64,000 bases of DNA from Paenibacillus_Z sp042653205 (GCF_042653205.1 NZ_JBHSHY010000003.1:1-64000); one strand, 5' to 3'. Shown: positions 1 through 9,477, counted from the stretch's first letter. Made by a program: numbers and translations. The notes: generated by a model not told the origin, from the sequence alone.

Positions 1-39
1 AAACCGTTCCTTTCGTATATGGTTGGGTGGTACCTCCAT
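1..39 (-). CDS. possible transposase, N-terminal start only (runs off left edge)
   Basis: On the minus strand an ATG at 39-37 opens a reading frame that leaves the window after 13 codons (MEVPPNHIRKERF). It is preceded within about 90 bases by a GGGGCTGTCCC inverted repeat of the kind found at the ends of some Firmicute insertion sequences. The idea that this is the start of an IS transposase rests on that context and on memory of similar IS ends, not on recognisable protein motifs. It could equally be an unrelated gene or no gene. Confidence 0.25.
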   Translation of the reverse strand, partial: MEVPPNHIRKERF

Positions 40-87
40 TTTACAAAAGAATGGTTTCTTTGTTTTTTACAACTTTTAAAACAATGA

Positions 88-128
88 AGGGGCTGTCCCT
101 AGTCTTTACGACTTTTGGGACAGCCCCT
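88..128. repeat. hairpin / terminal-inverted-repeat-like element
   Basis: A perfect 12 bp inverted repeat (88-99 with 117-128, core GGGGCTGTCCC) encloses a 17 nt loop that itself contains agtc/gact. It may be a terminator for something left of the window, or the end of an insertion sequence whose transposase would start at 39 on the minus strand. The rest of 130-410 shows no gene I can support. Confidence 0.45.
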
Positions 129-413
129 CTTGCTGCTTCTCGCGCTTCGCATCCTCCGGCCGGCCTGGCTTACGTTCATTCCGTATCGCTTGTTCCCGTT
201 CCTCCCATGACTGGATCCCCGGATCCAGACCTCGCCGGCCGCGACATCCGGGATGAACCGCCGGGCGATGAGCTTATGGACCTTCGACGGATAGTCCGAC
301 GGACCCGACTTGCGGAACGGATCGTCCCGATACGTCGAAAATACCCGAACAATGTCACTATATGTCACATTCCTGTTATTTTTTCTCTCTTAAAATTTAA
401 AAAAATAAACTTG

Positions 414-443
414 TTGACGCCTCAAATTTACTGATTATATAAT
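414..443 (+). promoter_or_regulatory. sigma-A promoter for the subtilase-like gene
   Basis: TTGACG (414-419), an 18 bp spacer, and a consensus TATAAT (438-443). Transcription would start near 450, leaving a leader of about 300 nt before the TTG start at 750. I see no known riboswitch in that leader. An SD-like GAGGAGG at 565-571 has no start codon at a usable distance. Confidence 0.65.
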
Positions 444-749
444 TCTCTCAGAATTTGGACGGATAGTGTCATATATTCTGACATTCGGTCCGAGTTCTCT
501 CACCTGCCCGAAAAGGATGGAGAGAGCGCATCACCGAGCGGGACCGCATCCCAGGCCATACAACGAGGAGGTTTGTCGCTACACCCCCATTCACACATTG
601 CGCGAGCTTTTCGACGCTTGTCCGCGGAACCGGAAGCGCCGCCCGCATGTTTTGCTAGCCGCACTAGACACGATTCAGAGACCGCCAACGCAGCCGATGC
701 GTGGCAAGAACGTTCAGAATCTATCGACACGGTGGGAGGAGACACACCC

Positions 750-3700
750 TTGAAGCATCGCTCGAAGAGCAAGTTATTTTTGTTAGCCTCATTATCTTTC
801 GTTTGCCTATCCGGTTCGCTCGTTCCGAATCTCGGCCAGCCTAACCGCGGCCTTGCGCTGGCGCAGGGAACCGCCGCAACCGAGAAGCTCCGGAAGACGA
901 TGGGACCGGAAGCCGCGAACGCGCCGGAGACGATCATCACAGTCCCGGATGCCCCTCTTTCGCAGCCCCTCTCCCGGCCGGCCGGCGCCGATAAAACCAT
1001 GAAAGCCGACAGTATCATCGTGAAATACAAAGCAGGCAGCCATCCGCAAGCGCTGGCCGCGGACCTCGGGCTCACGCCTGCACGCACGCTGCCGGGAATC
1101 GGCGCCGAGGTCCTGAAACTGCCGGAAGGCGCGGATATCTCCGCCATCCTCGCCCGCTTCAAGGCCGACCCGGCGGTCCTGTACGCGGAGCCGGACGGCC
1201 AGGTCCTCACAGCCGATTCGGGAGCATCGGGCACAAATGTTCCGGCGGCTTCCGGACAAGCCGTCCGGGCACCGCAATCATCATCCGGCACGGCCGGCAG
1301 CGCGACTGCCGCGAACGGCACGACCGACGCGAACGGGCCGGCATCCGTTTCATCCGAACCCTTTCTTCCGAACGATCCCTTATTTCCCGAACAGTGGGCC
1401 CTAAATAACACCACCGGGGGCCTGGATGTCGACATCAACGCGCCGGAAGCCTGGCCGTTCCTGCAGGACAACGCTAAGGAGGTCGTCGTGGCGGTCATCA
1501 GCGACGGCGTGGATGTCGATCATCCGGATCTGGCGAACAGCATCTGGACCAATACCAAGGAGATCCCGGGTAACGGCATCGACGACGACGGCAACGGCTT
1601 TGTCGACGACGTTCACGGCTGGGACTTCAATCATGACGACAACGACGCCGACGACGGTTTGAAAGACCCGGCCAAGAGCGGGACGGTGATCGCGGGCATC
1701 GTAGCCGCCTCCATCAACAACGGCATCGGAATCGCGGGCGTGGCCCCGAACGCGAAGATTCTGCCGGTCAAAACGTTTTCCCCGACGACGGGAAGCGGAA
1801 CGTTCTCGCAAATCGCGGCGGGCATCGCCTATGCCGAGCAGATGGGTGCCGACATCGCCGTCCTGGACTTCGTGACCTGGGAACCGAGCGATCTGCTGCT
1901 GGACGCGCTGCAGCACTCCAACATGCTGTTCGTCGCGCAGCCCGGCGATTACGGCGAAGACCTGGAGCGTAGCCCGACCTACCCGGCTGCCTACAAGCTC
2001 CCGAACGTGCTGACCGTTAACGGCATCGGTAGCTTCGGCGAGCCGCTGACAAGCTACGGCAAGAATACCGTTCAGATCGCCGCGCCGGCCCAAGACATTA
2101 TATCGACCGTGCCTTCGGAAAAACCGGCGTACGCCGCCCAAATCGACACCGGCGCGTACCGGGCGGTCTATAACGGATTCGGCTTCGAGGATTTCGCAGC
2201 CCCGTTCCAGACCGATGCCTTCCTCGCGGCGCTCGATTATTTGGCCGAAGGCAAGGACAAACCGTCGGTCCTGCTCGTCCAGGACGACAACTCGGTCGGA
2301 GGCAACGAGGAGGAACGAAGCTTCCTCGAGTTATACAAGAGCTTCCTGCTGTCCGCCGGCTACGAGACGGACGGCATGCCGCTGGACGATGCGCGCGGAA
2401 CGTTCCAGGTCGCGACCGTTGCCAAGAACGAAGACGGCCCTTCGCTTGAAGCCGTGCAAGCCTACGACATCGTCGTATGGTTCACCGGTCACGCCAACTG
2501 GCTCATGACTCCGGATCCGAGTGCGCCTCCGGTGCTGACCGAGACCGACAAGGCGAATGTAACAAGTTACCTGCAAGCGGGCGGGAGACTGCTCCTTACG
2601 GGCAGGGACGCGCTCTTCGGAAGCGAAGCGTCGCCCTTCGTGCATGACGTGCTCCACTTGAATTATGTCACCGAAGGCTATTTCGGCTATTACGATTTGA
2701 AAGGCGTGGACGGCACCATCTTTGCCGGACAATCCGCTCCGATGCCGGATACATCGATGGGCGATGTGATCGCTGCCCGGGATTCCGATGCCCAAATCAA
2801 CCTGTTCCTCGATAAGTCGGACTACGAGATTCCAGGAAACCGCGGTACGCCAGCCATCGCGTACGCCGCCGGCGCGGCCGCTCTGGTGCTCGGCGTCAAT
2901 CCGAGCTACGACGCGAAGATGACGATCCAGCGCTTAATGAACAGCGGCAAGCGATTGAGCTCCCTGACGGACAGGAGCATGACCGGCAAGATGATCGACG
3001 TCTATCGGGCCTTATCCGACAAGGATATCCCCGGGACGCCGCTCCAGGTGCCAGAAGTGAGCGAGCGTCTCGACGAAGCGTCCGATCCGGACCGCGTGTA
3101 CGCCGTCGAATTGAACGCCGGCGAGACGCTTGAGGCGGAACTGACCGGAGACGAAGGCACCGACTTCGATCTCTACCTCTACTCGCCTTCCGCCGTAACC
3201 GTCCACGGCAAGGCCGGCATCGTCGCCGCTTCCGAGCATCCGGGAGCGTCCGGCGAGGGCTTCACCTACCTCGTGCAGCAATCCGGCACCTATTACGTGA
3301 ACGTCTACGCATTCGCGGGATCGGGCGGCTACACGTTGCGCCTGCAGCATGCCAACGCCACCGGCATCTACGAGGACGATGCGACAGCCGTCACGTACGC
3401 CGGCGATTGGGAGCGCGTATCGGACGACGCGCTGTCCGGCGGTACCGCGAAGCGCATCGACGCTAAGGGCCATGCCGAGCTCGCCTTCGAAGGCAGCTAC
3501 GTCGAATGGATCGGAACCAAGAATCCGCAGCAAGGCATCGCCAACGTCTATCTCGACGGCAAGCTGGCTGCATCCGTGTCCTTGTACGGCGAAGCCGAAT
3601 CGAAGCGGCAGACGCTCTTCAAGAAGACGATCGCCTATGGCAAGCACACGATCCGCATCGAATGGACGGGCAAGACCGATCCGAGAGCCCGGAAGAACGA

Positions 3701-4118
3701 CCCCGCGTTCGTGAACGTCGACGCTTTCGTCGTCAAGCGTCTCGTACAAGACGCCGATTTGTTCCAGGTGCACTATGAGGGCTCGTGGGCGACGAGCTTC
3801 AGCACAGTATACTCGGGCAGTTCCGTGACGACGTCCGTCACGAAGAATGACTACGCCGAGCTCGTCTTCAACGGCACGAAGGTTCGCCTCATCGCGCCGG
3901 TCGGCGGCAACCGCGGCATCGCGGATATTTACATCGACGGACAATTGGCGGAATCGGTGGACCTGTACCGGCCCGTCCGCCAGTACGACGCCGTCGTCTT
4001 CGAATCGGAGACGCTCTCCGAGGGCACGCACACCGTACGCATCGTGAACAGCGGCGAGAAGCATGCGAGCTCCGCCGGCACCGCCGTCTCGATCGACGCC
4101 TTCGATATCGCATCTTAA
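750..4118 (+). CDS. secreted subtilisin-family (S8) protein with degenerate catalytic triad
   Basis: About 1122 aa, exported. The TTG start at 750 is chosen because GGGAGGAG lies just upstream and a proper signal peptide (KHRSKSK, then a hydrophobic run) follows. Order: signal peptide, fervidolysin-like propeptide (about 90-155), S8 fold (about 215-740), pre-peptidase C-terminal domain (about 775-870), then two copies of a jelly-roll-like module of about 115 aa. The fold is clear (VDHPDL, GIAGVAP, AAGAAAL), but the catalytic sites read AVISDGV (Ser251 where Asp is expected), SGTVIAG (Ser310 for His) and RGTPAIA (Pro701 for Ser). About 200 aa containing a ThuA/GATase-like segment (LLTGRDALFG) are inserted before the Ser region. 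I infer a pseudoprotease, perhaps a binding or scaffold protein. It sits 46 bp before an intact S8 gene. Confidence 0.85.
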   Translation: MKHRSKSKLFLLASLSFVCLSGSLVPNLGQPNRGLALAQGTAATEKLRKTMGPEAANAPETIITVPDAPLSQPLSRPAGADKTMKADSIIVKYKAGSHPQALAADLGLTPARTLPGIGAEVLKLPEGADISAILARFKADPAVLYAEPDGQVLTADSGASGTNVPAASGQAVRAPQSSSGTAGSATAANGTTDANGPASVSSEPFLPNDPLFPEQWALNNTTGGLDVDINAPEAWPFLQDNAKEVVVAVISDGVDVDHPDLANSIWTNTKEIPGNGIDDDGNGFVDDVHGWDFNHDDNDADDGLKDPAKSGTVIAGIVAASINNGIGIAGVAPNAKILPVKTFSPTTGSGTFSQIAAGIAYAEQMGADIAVLDFVTWEPSDLLLDALQHSNMLFVAQPGDYGEDLERSPTYPAAYKLPNVLTVNGIGSFGEPLTSYGKNTVQIAAPAQDIISTVPSEKPAYAAQIDTGAYRAVYNGFGFEDFAAPFQTDAFLAALDYLAEGKDKPSVLLVQDDNSVGGNEEERSFLELYKSFLLSAGYETDGMPLDDARGTFQVATVAKNEDGPSLEAVQAYDIVVWFTGHANWLMTPDPSAPPVLTETDKANVTSYLQAGGRLLLTGRDALFGSEASPFVHDVLHLNYVTEGYFGYYDLKGVDGTIFAGQSAPMPDTSMGDVIAARDSDAQINLFLDKSDYEIPGNRGTPAIAYAAGAAALVLGVNPSYDAKMTIQRLMNSGKRLSSLTDRSMTGKMIDVYRALSDKDIPGTPLQVPEVSERLDEASDPDRVYAVELNAGETLEAELTGDEGTDFDLYLYSPSAVTVHGKAGIVAASEHPGASGEGFTYLVQQSGTYYVNVYAFAGSGGYTLRLQHANATGIYEDDATAVTYAGDWERVSDDALSGGTAKRIDAKGHAELAFEGSYVEWIGTKNPQQGIANVYLDGKLAASVSLYGEAESKRQTLFKKTIAYGKHTIRIEWTGKTDPRARKNDPAFVNVDAFVVKRLVQDADLFQVHYEGSWATSFSTVYSGSSVTTSVTKNDYAELVFNGTKVRLIAPVGGNRGIADIYIDGQLAESVDLYRPVRQYDAVVFESETLSEGTHTVRIVNSGEKHASSAGTAVSIDAFDIAS

Positions 4119-4164
4119 TTTATCCTTGCGAGAGCGACAACTTTTAAGAAATGGGGACCTGGAT

Positions 4165-7100
4165 TTGAAGAGCATGCAGAAGCGAATTCCTAAGGTAACG
4201 TCCATCATTATCTCCACGACCATCCTGGCGGCTTCCCTGTTCCAGCCTGCCTATTCCGCCTCCGCGGGCGCCGCACCGAACGGTCTGCTCCCGGCATCCG
4301 CTGCGGCGGATCCGGACATCAATCTGTTCGAGACCTTCAAGAACGACTGGAAGCGCAGCTTGGCTGCCGATCTAGGCGCCTCGGTCGACCGCCGCATATC
4401 GCCGAAGATCGACACGTCTTCCGCGGGACCGGTCAGCGTCATCGTGCAATTGAGCGCTCCGCCCGCGGCCGTCGGCAAATACGCCGCGGGCAAGGGGAAT
4501 AAAGCCCTGGCGGCCGAAGCGACCGCGAAAGCGGTGCAGACCGAGCAAGCCGCTTTTCTGAAATCCGCCAAAGCCAGCGGGCTGACCCTGGACGTCGGCT
4601 ATCGGTACAGTCAGGTGCTGAACGGCATGGCGGTCACGCTGCCGGGCACACGCGTCGCCCAGCTGGCGAAGCTTCCGGGCGTGAGCGCGATCTATCCGAA
4701 CTTGACCTATACGGCGAAGCCGGTCCAAACCTCCGAGGCGAACGCGGAGGATCCGCGGATCGATATGACCCCCTTGGAGCAATTGGGCGTCGACGAGGCT
4801 TGGGCGGAAGGCTACACCGGCAAAGGGCTCAAAGTGGGCGTCATCGATACCGGCATCGATTATTTGCATCCCGACCTGAAGGACGCGTTCAAAGGCGGGC
4901 ACGATTCCTACTACAACGACGACGATCCCTATGAAGACATCGCCATTCCCGAAGAATTGGTCGCGGGTACGGCCCACGGTACCCACGTCTCCGGCACGAT
5001 CGCTGGACGCGCCGCGAACGCCAGCGGCCGTTTCTTGCAGAAGGGAGTTGCCTACGAAGCGGACTTATACGTTTATAAAGTGTTGGGCGGCTTGCTGGGC
5101 ACCGGCTCCTCGGCCATGATCGTCGACGGCATCGAGCACGCCGTCAAGGACGGCATGGACGTCATCAACCTGTCGCTCGGCGACGATGGAACGAAGGACC
5201 CGTATTCCGCGGAGGCGGTCGCCATCAACAACGCGGCGCTCGCCGGCGTCGTCCCCGTCATCGCGGCAGGCAACGCCGCCATGGACGCGCCTTACTATTA
5301 TTCCCTCGGCTCCCCGTCGACGGCGGAGCTCGGCATTACGGTCGGCGCCGCCACCAGCCGGATCGACACGTACGAGGCGGTCGCCAGCAGTTCCTTGACG
5401 GGTCAAGAGTACGCGCTTCACGCGATGGGCTGGGCACCCGGCACGGATATCGCCGCCCTCCTCGGGACGGATCCGATTGAAGCGGTCTATCTCGGCTTCG
5501 GCGACGATGGCGATTACAGGGATAAAGACGTGACGGGCAAAATCGTCATCGTCACGCGGACGCACAACAGCCGTCAAATTCCCTACGGCCGGCAAATCGT
5601 CACCGCCCGGGAGCATGGCGCCAAGGCGGTCGTCATCTTCAACGGCACGACGAATGACGCCCTCGACATCTTTAGTCCGAATACCGTCGATCTATCGGAA
5701 TCAATTCCGGCACGGGACGGCTATATCGGGTACATGGGCTTCCAAGGCCAAAGCGACAGCTTCATCCCCACCTTCGACATGGCGGGCAAGGAAGGCCGCG
5801 CCTTGGTTCGGGCCATGCTGCAGCAGCCGGACGCATCGGTTACCTTGACGTTCGACAAGCCCTTCAAGAACGTCTCCCTGCCTGGCGATACCATGGCGGA
5901 ATTCAGCTCGCGCGGGCCGAACCAGGACAGCAGACTGGGCATCAAACCGGACGTCGTCGGTCCCGGCAACCTCATCCGGTCGTCGGTCCCCGCCTACGGC
6001 GCAGCGCACCCGGGTATCAGCTACGACGATGCCTACGAGCGTTACAGCGGAACCAGCATGGCGACGCCGCATATCGCCGGCCTCGCGTTGCTGCTGAAGG
6101 ATAAATTTCCGGATTGGACGCCTTCGGACGTCCGGGCGGCGCTCGCGAATACGTCCGATCCCTTGGCGGACGAGAACGGCACGACGTACGATGCTTATTC
6201 GCAAGGCGCCGGGCGCGCCGATATAGTCAATGCCCTGCATACGGCGGCATTGTTGAAATCGTTGGACGAGATCACGATTTTGGACAAGGACATGAAGCCG
6301 GTCACGCTTCCGAGCGAAGCCAGCAGCGTCGCCTTCGGCGTCGTGGATCCGGCCGTCGACGCGAAGGCCGAGAGCACGCTTCAGCTGAAGAGCGTGACTG
6401 ACAAGACGGTGACTTACGCCGCCAAGACGGAGCTTCACCAGGAATTCACCAACAAGCCCGGATACGTCAGCACCCCGGATTGGGACGGCATCTCCGTCAA
6501 GCTGACCGGTCTGGATGCGGACGGCAAGCTCGCCGTCGGCGCCGGGAAATCCCGCACCTTCGGCCTGTCCGTCGAAGCGAAGCCGGACGCTAAGCCAGGC
6601 GTGTACGAAGGGATAGTCGTATTGGAAAGCGACGGCGTTCCGACCCTTCACCTGCCGTTCGTCTTCCACATCGGGAAGAAATCGCTCGAGAACGAGAACG
6701 CGTTCGGGGGCATCGAGGTCTCGAATAGGATCGTATCTCCGGAATCGCCGATCGACATTACCTTGCATTACAACGGCGAAGGCTATAATGTCCTGCAGCT
6801 CGCCGTTGTCGACAACGACGGCAACTATTACGGGCTGCTCGCGGATTGGAGAAGCACCAAGAACGGCTTCGAATCCTTCGTGTCGAAGGGCGATTACGTC
6901 ATCGAAGACTTTAACGGCAGTTATATGGACGGAACTGGCGGCGAGAGCGGCATTTTCGATCTGTCTTCGCTGCCCGACGGGGAGTACGTGCTCTCCGCCG
7001 TGACGGCGTATTCCATCTTCGGCTTCACATCTGCCGCTCATTTCTCGAATACCAGGTTCGTCGTAGACAACGATTATACCGGCGGCGGCAGTCAGCCGGG

Positions 7101-8427
7101 AGACGGTAATTCAGGAGGCGGCAACCCTGGAGGCGGCAATCCGGGTGGCGGCAATCCGGGTGGCGGCGGTCAACCGGTCTCCGGTTCGCCGCAAACGTCG
7201 ACGCCGGCGGATAACGGCACGGATGTCGCGGCATCGGTTGTCGGCGCCGCGCAAACGGCGGTGACGCTGGATACGAAGACAAGCACGGATAACGGCGTGC
7301 TGACCGCAACCGTTGAGGATGCCGCGCTGGACCGCGCGCTTGAAGGCGCGGCGAAACCGGTCGCGCTCGTCGCCTCGGCTTCCTCCGCGGACGCCGCAGA
7401 AGCGGTGCTGCGCTTCACGCCGGCGCAAGCGCAGCGGCTGAAATCCGCGCCGACGGACAGCACGGTCGTGTTCGCCCTGAACGACGCAGCCGTCGCGCTC
7501 CCGATCTCCGCGCTCCGCAATCTCTCGGAGGACGCAGGTCTGGTCATCCGAATGAAGAAAGACGGCGATGCCGTCAAGCGCTTCGAGGCGGCTTATCCGG
7601 ATGCCGGTATCGTCGGCACGCCGATCGCCTTCGAAGCGAGCAGCGTCAAGGACGGCCGCGAGACACCGATTCCGCTCTCCGTTCAAGACACGGTGACCCG
7701 CGCCTTCCTGGTCGACGGAGACGTCCAAGCCGCGGCGGCCGGCGCTCTGTACGAAGAAGACGGCGCCGTACGTCCGGCAGCCGCAACCTTCAAGGCCGGC
7801 AAGGACGGCGGCACGATCGTGACCGTGGCGCGTCCGGGCTTCTCGACCTATGCGGCGGCGGTGCGCAGCGTCGCATTCTCGGATATCGGCTCTTCGTGGG
7901 CGAAGGACGAGATCTCGAAGCTCGCCGCCAAGTTCATGATGAACGGCACAGCGGCCGGCACCTTCGAGCCGAAACGCAACGTAACGCGGGCCGAATTCGC
8001 CTCGATGCTGGTCAGAGCGCTCGGCCTGAAGACCTCTGACACGGCAGCGCCGTTCACGGACGTGCGCGAGAATGACTGGTTCGCCGCCGAGGTTGCTGCC
8101 GCTCACGCGGCTGGCCTGGTGACCGGCGACAACGGACGCTTCCTTCCGAATGCGCCCGTGAGCCGTCAAGACATGGCCGTCATGCTGAACCGCGCGCTCA
8201 CGGTGCTGCATGCGAACCCGGCTGCCGGCGGCGGCATCGTCTACGCCGATGCGGGGACGTTCGGCGCCTATGCAGCCGACGCGATTCGGGCCGTCACTGA
8301 AGCCGGCCTGATGAACGGCGTCGAGGCGCAAGGCAGCCGGTTCTTCCGGCCGGCCGACGCGACGACGCGCGAAGCGGCTGCCAAAGTCATGTTCCACTTG
8401 CTCCAAGCGGGAAACCGGATCAACTGA
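4165..8427 (+). CDS. S8 subtilisin-family serine protease, SLH-anchored
   Basis: About 1420 aa surface protease. The TTG start at 4165 follows GGGGA at 7 nt and gives a signal peptide (KSMQKRIPK then a hydrophobic run); ATG 4174 is the alternative. Domains: inhibitor-I9-like propeptide (about 85-190), catalytic domain with an intact triad Asp228 (VIDTGID), His271 (HGTHVSG) and Ser631 (GTSMATPHIAG), a protease-associated domain inserted at about 410-545, an Fn3-like region, a Gly/Asn/Pro linker (GGGNPGGGNPGG, near 975-1005), a beta-rich region, and three SLH repeats from about 1235 to the end (first with TRAEF). This is the architecture of Paenibacillaceae cell-wall-bound lactocepin/vpr-like proteases that digest extracellular protein. 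It is probably co-transcribed with the degenerate S8 gene upstream. Confidence 0.93.
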   Translation: MKSMQKRIPKVTSIIISTTILAASLFQPAYSASAGAAPNGLLPASAAADPDINLFETFKNDWKRSLAADLGASVDRRISPKIDTSSAGPVSVIVQLSAPPAAVGKYAAGKGNKALAAEATAKAVQTEQAAFLKSAKASGLTLDVGYRYSQVLNGMAVTLPGTRVAQLAKLPGVSAIYPNLTYTAKPVQTSEANAEDPRIDMTPLEQLGVDEAWAEGYTGKGLKVGVIDTGIDYLHPDLKDAFKGGHDSYYNDDDPYEDIAIPEELVAGTAHGTHVSGTIAGRAANASGRFLQKGVAYEADLYVYKVLGGLLGTGSSAMIVDGIEHAVKDGMDVINLSLGDDGTKDPYSAEAVAINNAALAGVVPVIAAGNAAMDAPYYYSLGSPSTAELGITVGAATSRIDTYEAVASSSLTGQEYALHAMGWAPGTDIAALLGTDPIEAVYLGFGDDGDYRDKDVTGKIVIVTRTHNSRQIPYGRQIVTAREHGAKAVVIFNGTTNDALDIFSPNTVDLSESIPARDGYIGYMGFQGQSDSFIPTFDMAGKEGRALVRAMLQQPDASVTLTFDKPFKNVSLPGDTMAEFSSRGPNQDSRLGIKPDVVGPGNLIRSSVPAYGAAHPGISYDDAYERYSGTSMATPHIAGLALLLKDKFPDWTPSDVRAALANTSDPLADENGTTYDAYSQGAGRADIVNALHTAALLKSLDEITILDKDMKPVTLPSEASSVAFGVVDPAVDAKAESTLQLKSVTDKTVTYAAKTELHQEFTNKPGYVSTPDWDGISVKLTGLDADGKLAVGAGKSRTFGLSVEAKPDAKPGVYEGIVVLESDGVPTLHLPFVFHIGKKSLENENAFGGIEVSNRIVSPESPIDITLHYNGEGYNVLQLAVVDNDGNYYGLLADWRSTKNGFESFVSKGDYVIEDFNGSYMDGTGGESGIFDLSSLPDGEYVLSAVTAYSIFGFTSAAHFSNTRFVVDNDYTGGGSQPGDGNSGGGNPGGGNPGGGNPGGGGQPVSGSPQTSTPADNGTDVAASVVGAAQTAVTLDTKTSTDNGVLTATVEDAALDRALEGAAKPVALVASASSADAAEAVLRFTPAQAQRLKSAPTDSTVVFALNDAAVALPISALRNLSEDAGLVIRMKKDGDAVKRFEAAYPDAGIVGTPIAFEASSVKDGRETPIPLSVQDTVTRAFLVDGDVQAAAAGALYEEDGAVRPAAATFKAGKDGGTIVTVARPGFSTYAAAVRSVAFSDIGSSWAKDEISKLAAKFMMNGTAAGTFEPKRNVTRAEFASMLVRALGLKTSDTAAPFTDVRENDWFAAEVAAAHAAGLVTGDNGRFLPNAPVSRQDMAVMLNRALTVLHANPAAGGGIVYADAGTFGAYAADAIRAVTEAGLMNGVEAQGSRFFRPADATTREAAAKVMFHLLQAGNRIN

Positions 8428-8486
8428 TCGCGCGGCAGAACCGCGTGCAGGAGCCCGCTCGAACGAATAGCGTACCATAACGAAAT

Positions 8487-8526
8487 AGAAGGACCGTTGG
8501 AGTTCAACCTCCAACGGTCCTTCTTC
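8487..8526. terminator. bidirectional intrinsic terminator
   Basis: Perfect 16 bp stem (8487-8502 with 8509-8524) and a 6 nt loop between the convergent SLH protease and GntR genes. A/T-rich flanks on both sides suggest use in both directions. Confidence 0.8.
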
Positions 8527-8547
8527 ATGCGCGCGGAAATGCGGGCT

Positions 8548-8588
8548 GCCTCCGTTGCTGCTGGTGCTGCGGACGCCTCCGTTGCTGC
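8548..8588. repeat. 14 bp direct repeat in a GCTGC-rich low-complexity stretch
   Basis: GCCTCCGTTGCTGC occurs at 8548-8561 and 8575-8588, followed by further GCTGCC/GCTGCG units to about 8618. It lies in the gene-free stretch 8428-8726. I see no gene here; an open frame across it translates to Ala-rich low complexity. Confidence 0.5.
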
Positions 8589-8726
8589 CATTGCTGCCGA
8601 TGCTGCGGATGCTGCCCGCCGGGAAATGTACGCCCCGATTCGGCCGCTCGCCCCCGGCCGGCCGCGTGCCCCGGTCCAGCGGGTTTGCCGGCATCTTACC
8701 CGAAGGTCCTCGCGTCCCTGTCCGCT

Positions 8727-9449
8727 TTACGCGTCGTAACGGACCAGATACGGCTGCAGCTCCGTTTGGTAATAACCCGTGCTGTACTCGATGAGCCGAC
8801 CTTCGAGGTCGTACGTGCGCCGCTGCCGCACGAGCAGCGGCGTCCCCGACGGTATTCCGAGCAGACCCGCGGTCTCCGCCGAAGCCGTGCCGACCGAGAA
8901 CGCATCGCGGAAGTTGTCCAGCACGATACCTTGCTCCTCGAGCAAATCGTAGAGCGATTCGAACGCCGGCCCGCCGGCCTCCCGCTCCGTCTGCGGCAGC
9001 AGGGATGCGGCCAGCTCGTGCCGGATATGCAGGTAGGGACGGTCATCTAACACGTACAGCCGCTCGATGCGAATCGATTCGGGACCCAGCAGGCCATGCA
9101 GCTCGGTCCCCGGCTCCGGCCGCTCGACGGTCATGGACAGCATCCGCTTCTCCAAGCGATGCCCCTCCTCCACGAGCAGCTCGGTGAACCGCTTGCCCTT
9201 CGAGAGCCGGGAGACCGACACATTAGTGAGCACGATGGTGCCGACGCCGCTTTTCTTCGCGACGTAGCCTTCCTCCGCCAGTTCCCGGATCGCGTTGCGC
9301 ACCGTCATTTTGCTGACGTTGAACTCCTTCTCCAGCTGCGGCTCCGGCGGGATATGGCCGCCCAGCGGGTAGACCCCGTGCAGAATACGGTCCTTGACGA
9401 TCTTCTTGATTTGCAGGTACAGCGGGCCTTTCTTGCGTGAGATGGTCAT
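8727..9449 (-). CDS. GntR/HutC-family transcriptional regulator
   Basis: 240 aa. N-terminal winged helix (about 8-70; PLYLQIKKIV, then EKEFNVSKMTVRNAI) and a C-terminal UTRA effector domain (about 90-235), the HutC subfamily that senses sugar acids or amino sugars. ATG at 9449 follows GAGGAG. It is the last gene of the amino-sugar-acid operon, 28 nt after the kinase gene, so it is most likely the local regulator. Candidate operators are the palindromes at 13502-13526 upstream of the operon. Confidence 0.9.
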   Translation of the reverse strand: MTISRKKGPLYLQIKKIVKDRILHGVYPLGGHIPPEPQLEKEFNVSKMTVRNAIRELAEEGYVAKKSGVGTIVLTNVSVSRLSKGKRFTELLVEEGHRLEKRMLSMTVERPEPGTELHGLLGPESIRIERLYVLDDRPYLHIRHELAASLLPQTEREAGGPAFESLYDLLEEQGIVLDNFRDAFSVGTASAETAGLLGIPSGTPLLVRQRRTYDLEGRLIEYSTGYYQTELQPYLVRYDA

Positions 9450-9477
9450 GCTTGCTCCTCTTTCTTCGTCATCCTGG

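Noticed and set aside
25..75. T-box-like GGGTGGTACC followed by a weak hairpin and T6
   Set aside because: Only the core matches, the GCG after ACC is missing, and no amino-acid or tRNA-synthetase gene follows on the plus strand.
99..368. 89-codon minus-strand frame at the left end
   Set aside because: No recognised family, no SD, and its C-terminus is read through the inverted repeat. At most a gene remnant.
573..749. N-terminal extension of the first subtilase from TTG 573
   Set aside because: The SD at 567-571 is only 1 nt from TTG 573, and the extension would bury the signal peptide that begins at 750.
500..1498. 332-codon minus-strand frame opposite the first subtilase
   Set aside because: Shadow of the real plus-strand gene: no SD and no recognisable motif; composition follows the codon structure of the opposite strand.
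7111..8694. 527-codon minus-strand frame opposite the SLH protease
   Set aside because: Passes through the terminator at 8487-8526 and encodes low-complexity Arg-rich sequence; the opposite strand has SLH domains.
8497..8739. 80-codon plus-strand frame after the SLH protease
   Set aside because: Starts within the terminator stem and is Ala-rich repeat translation.
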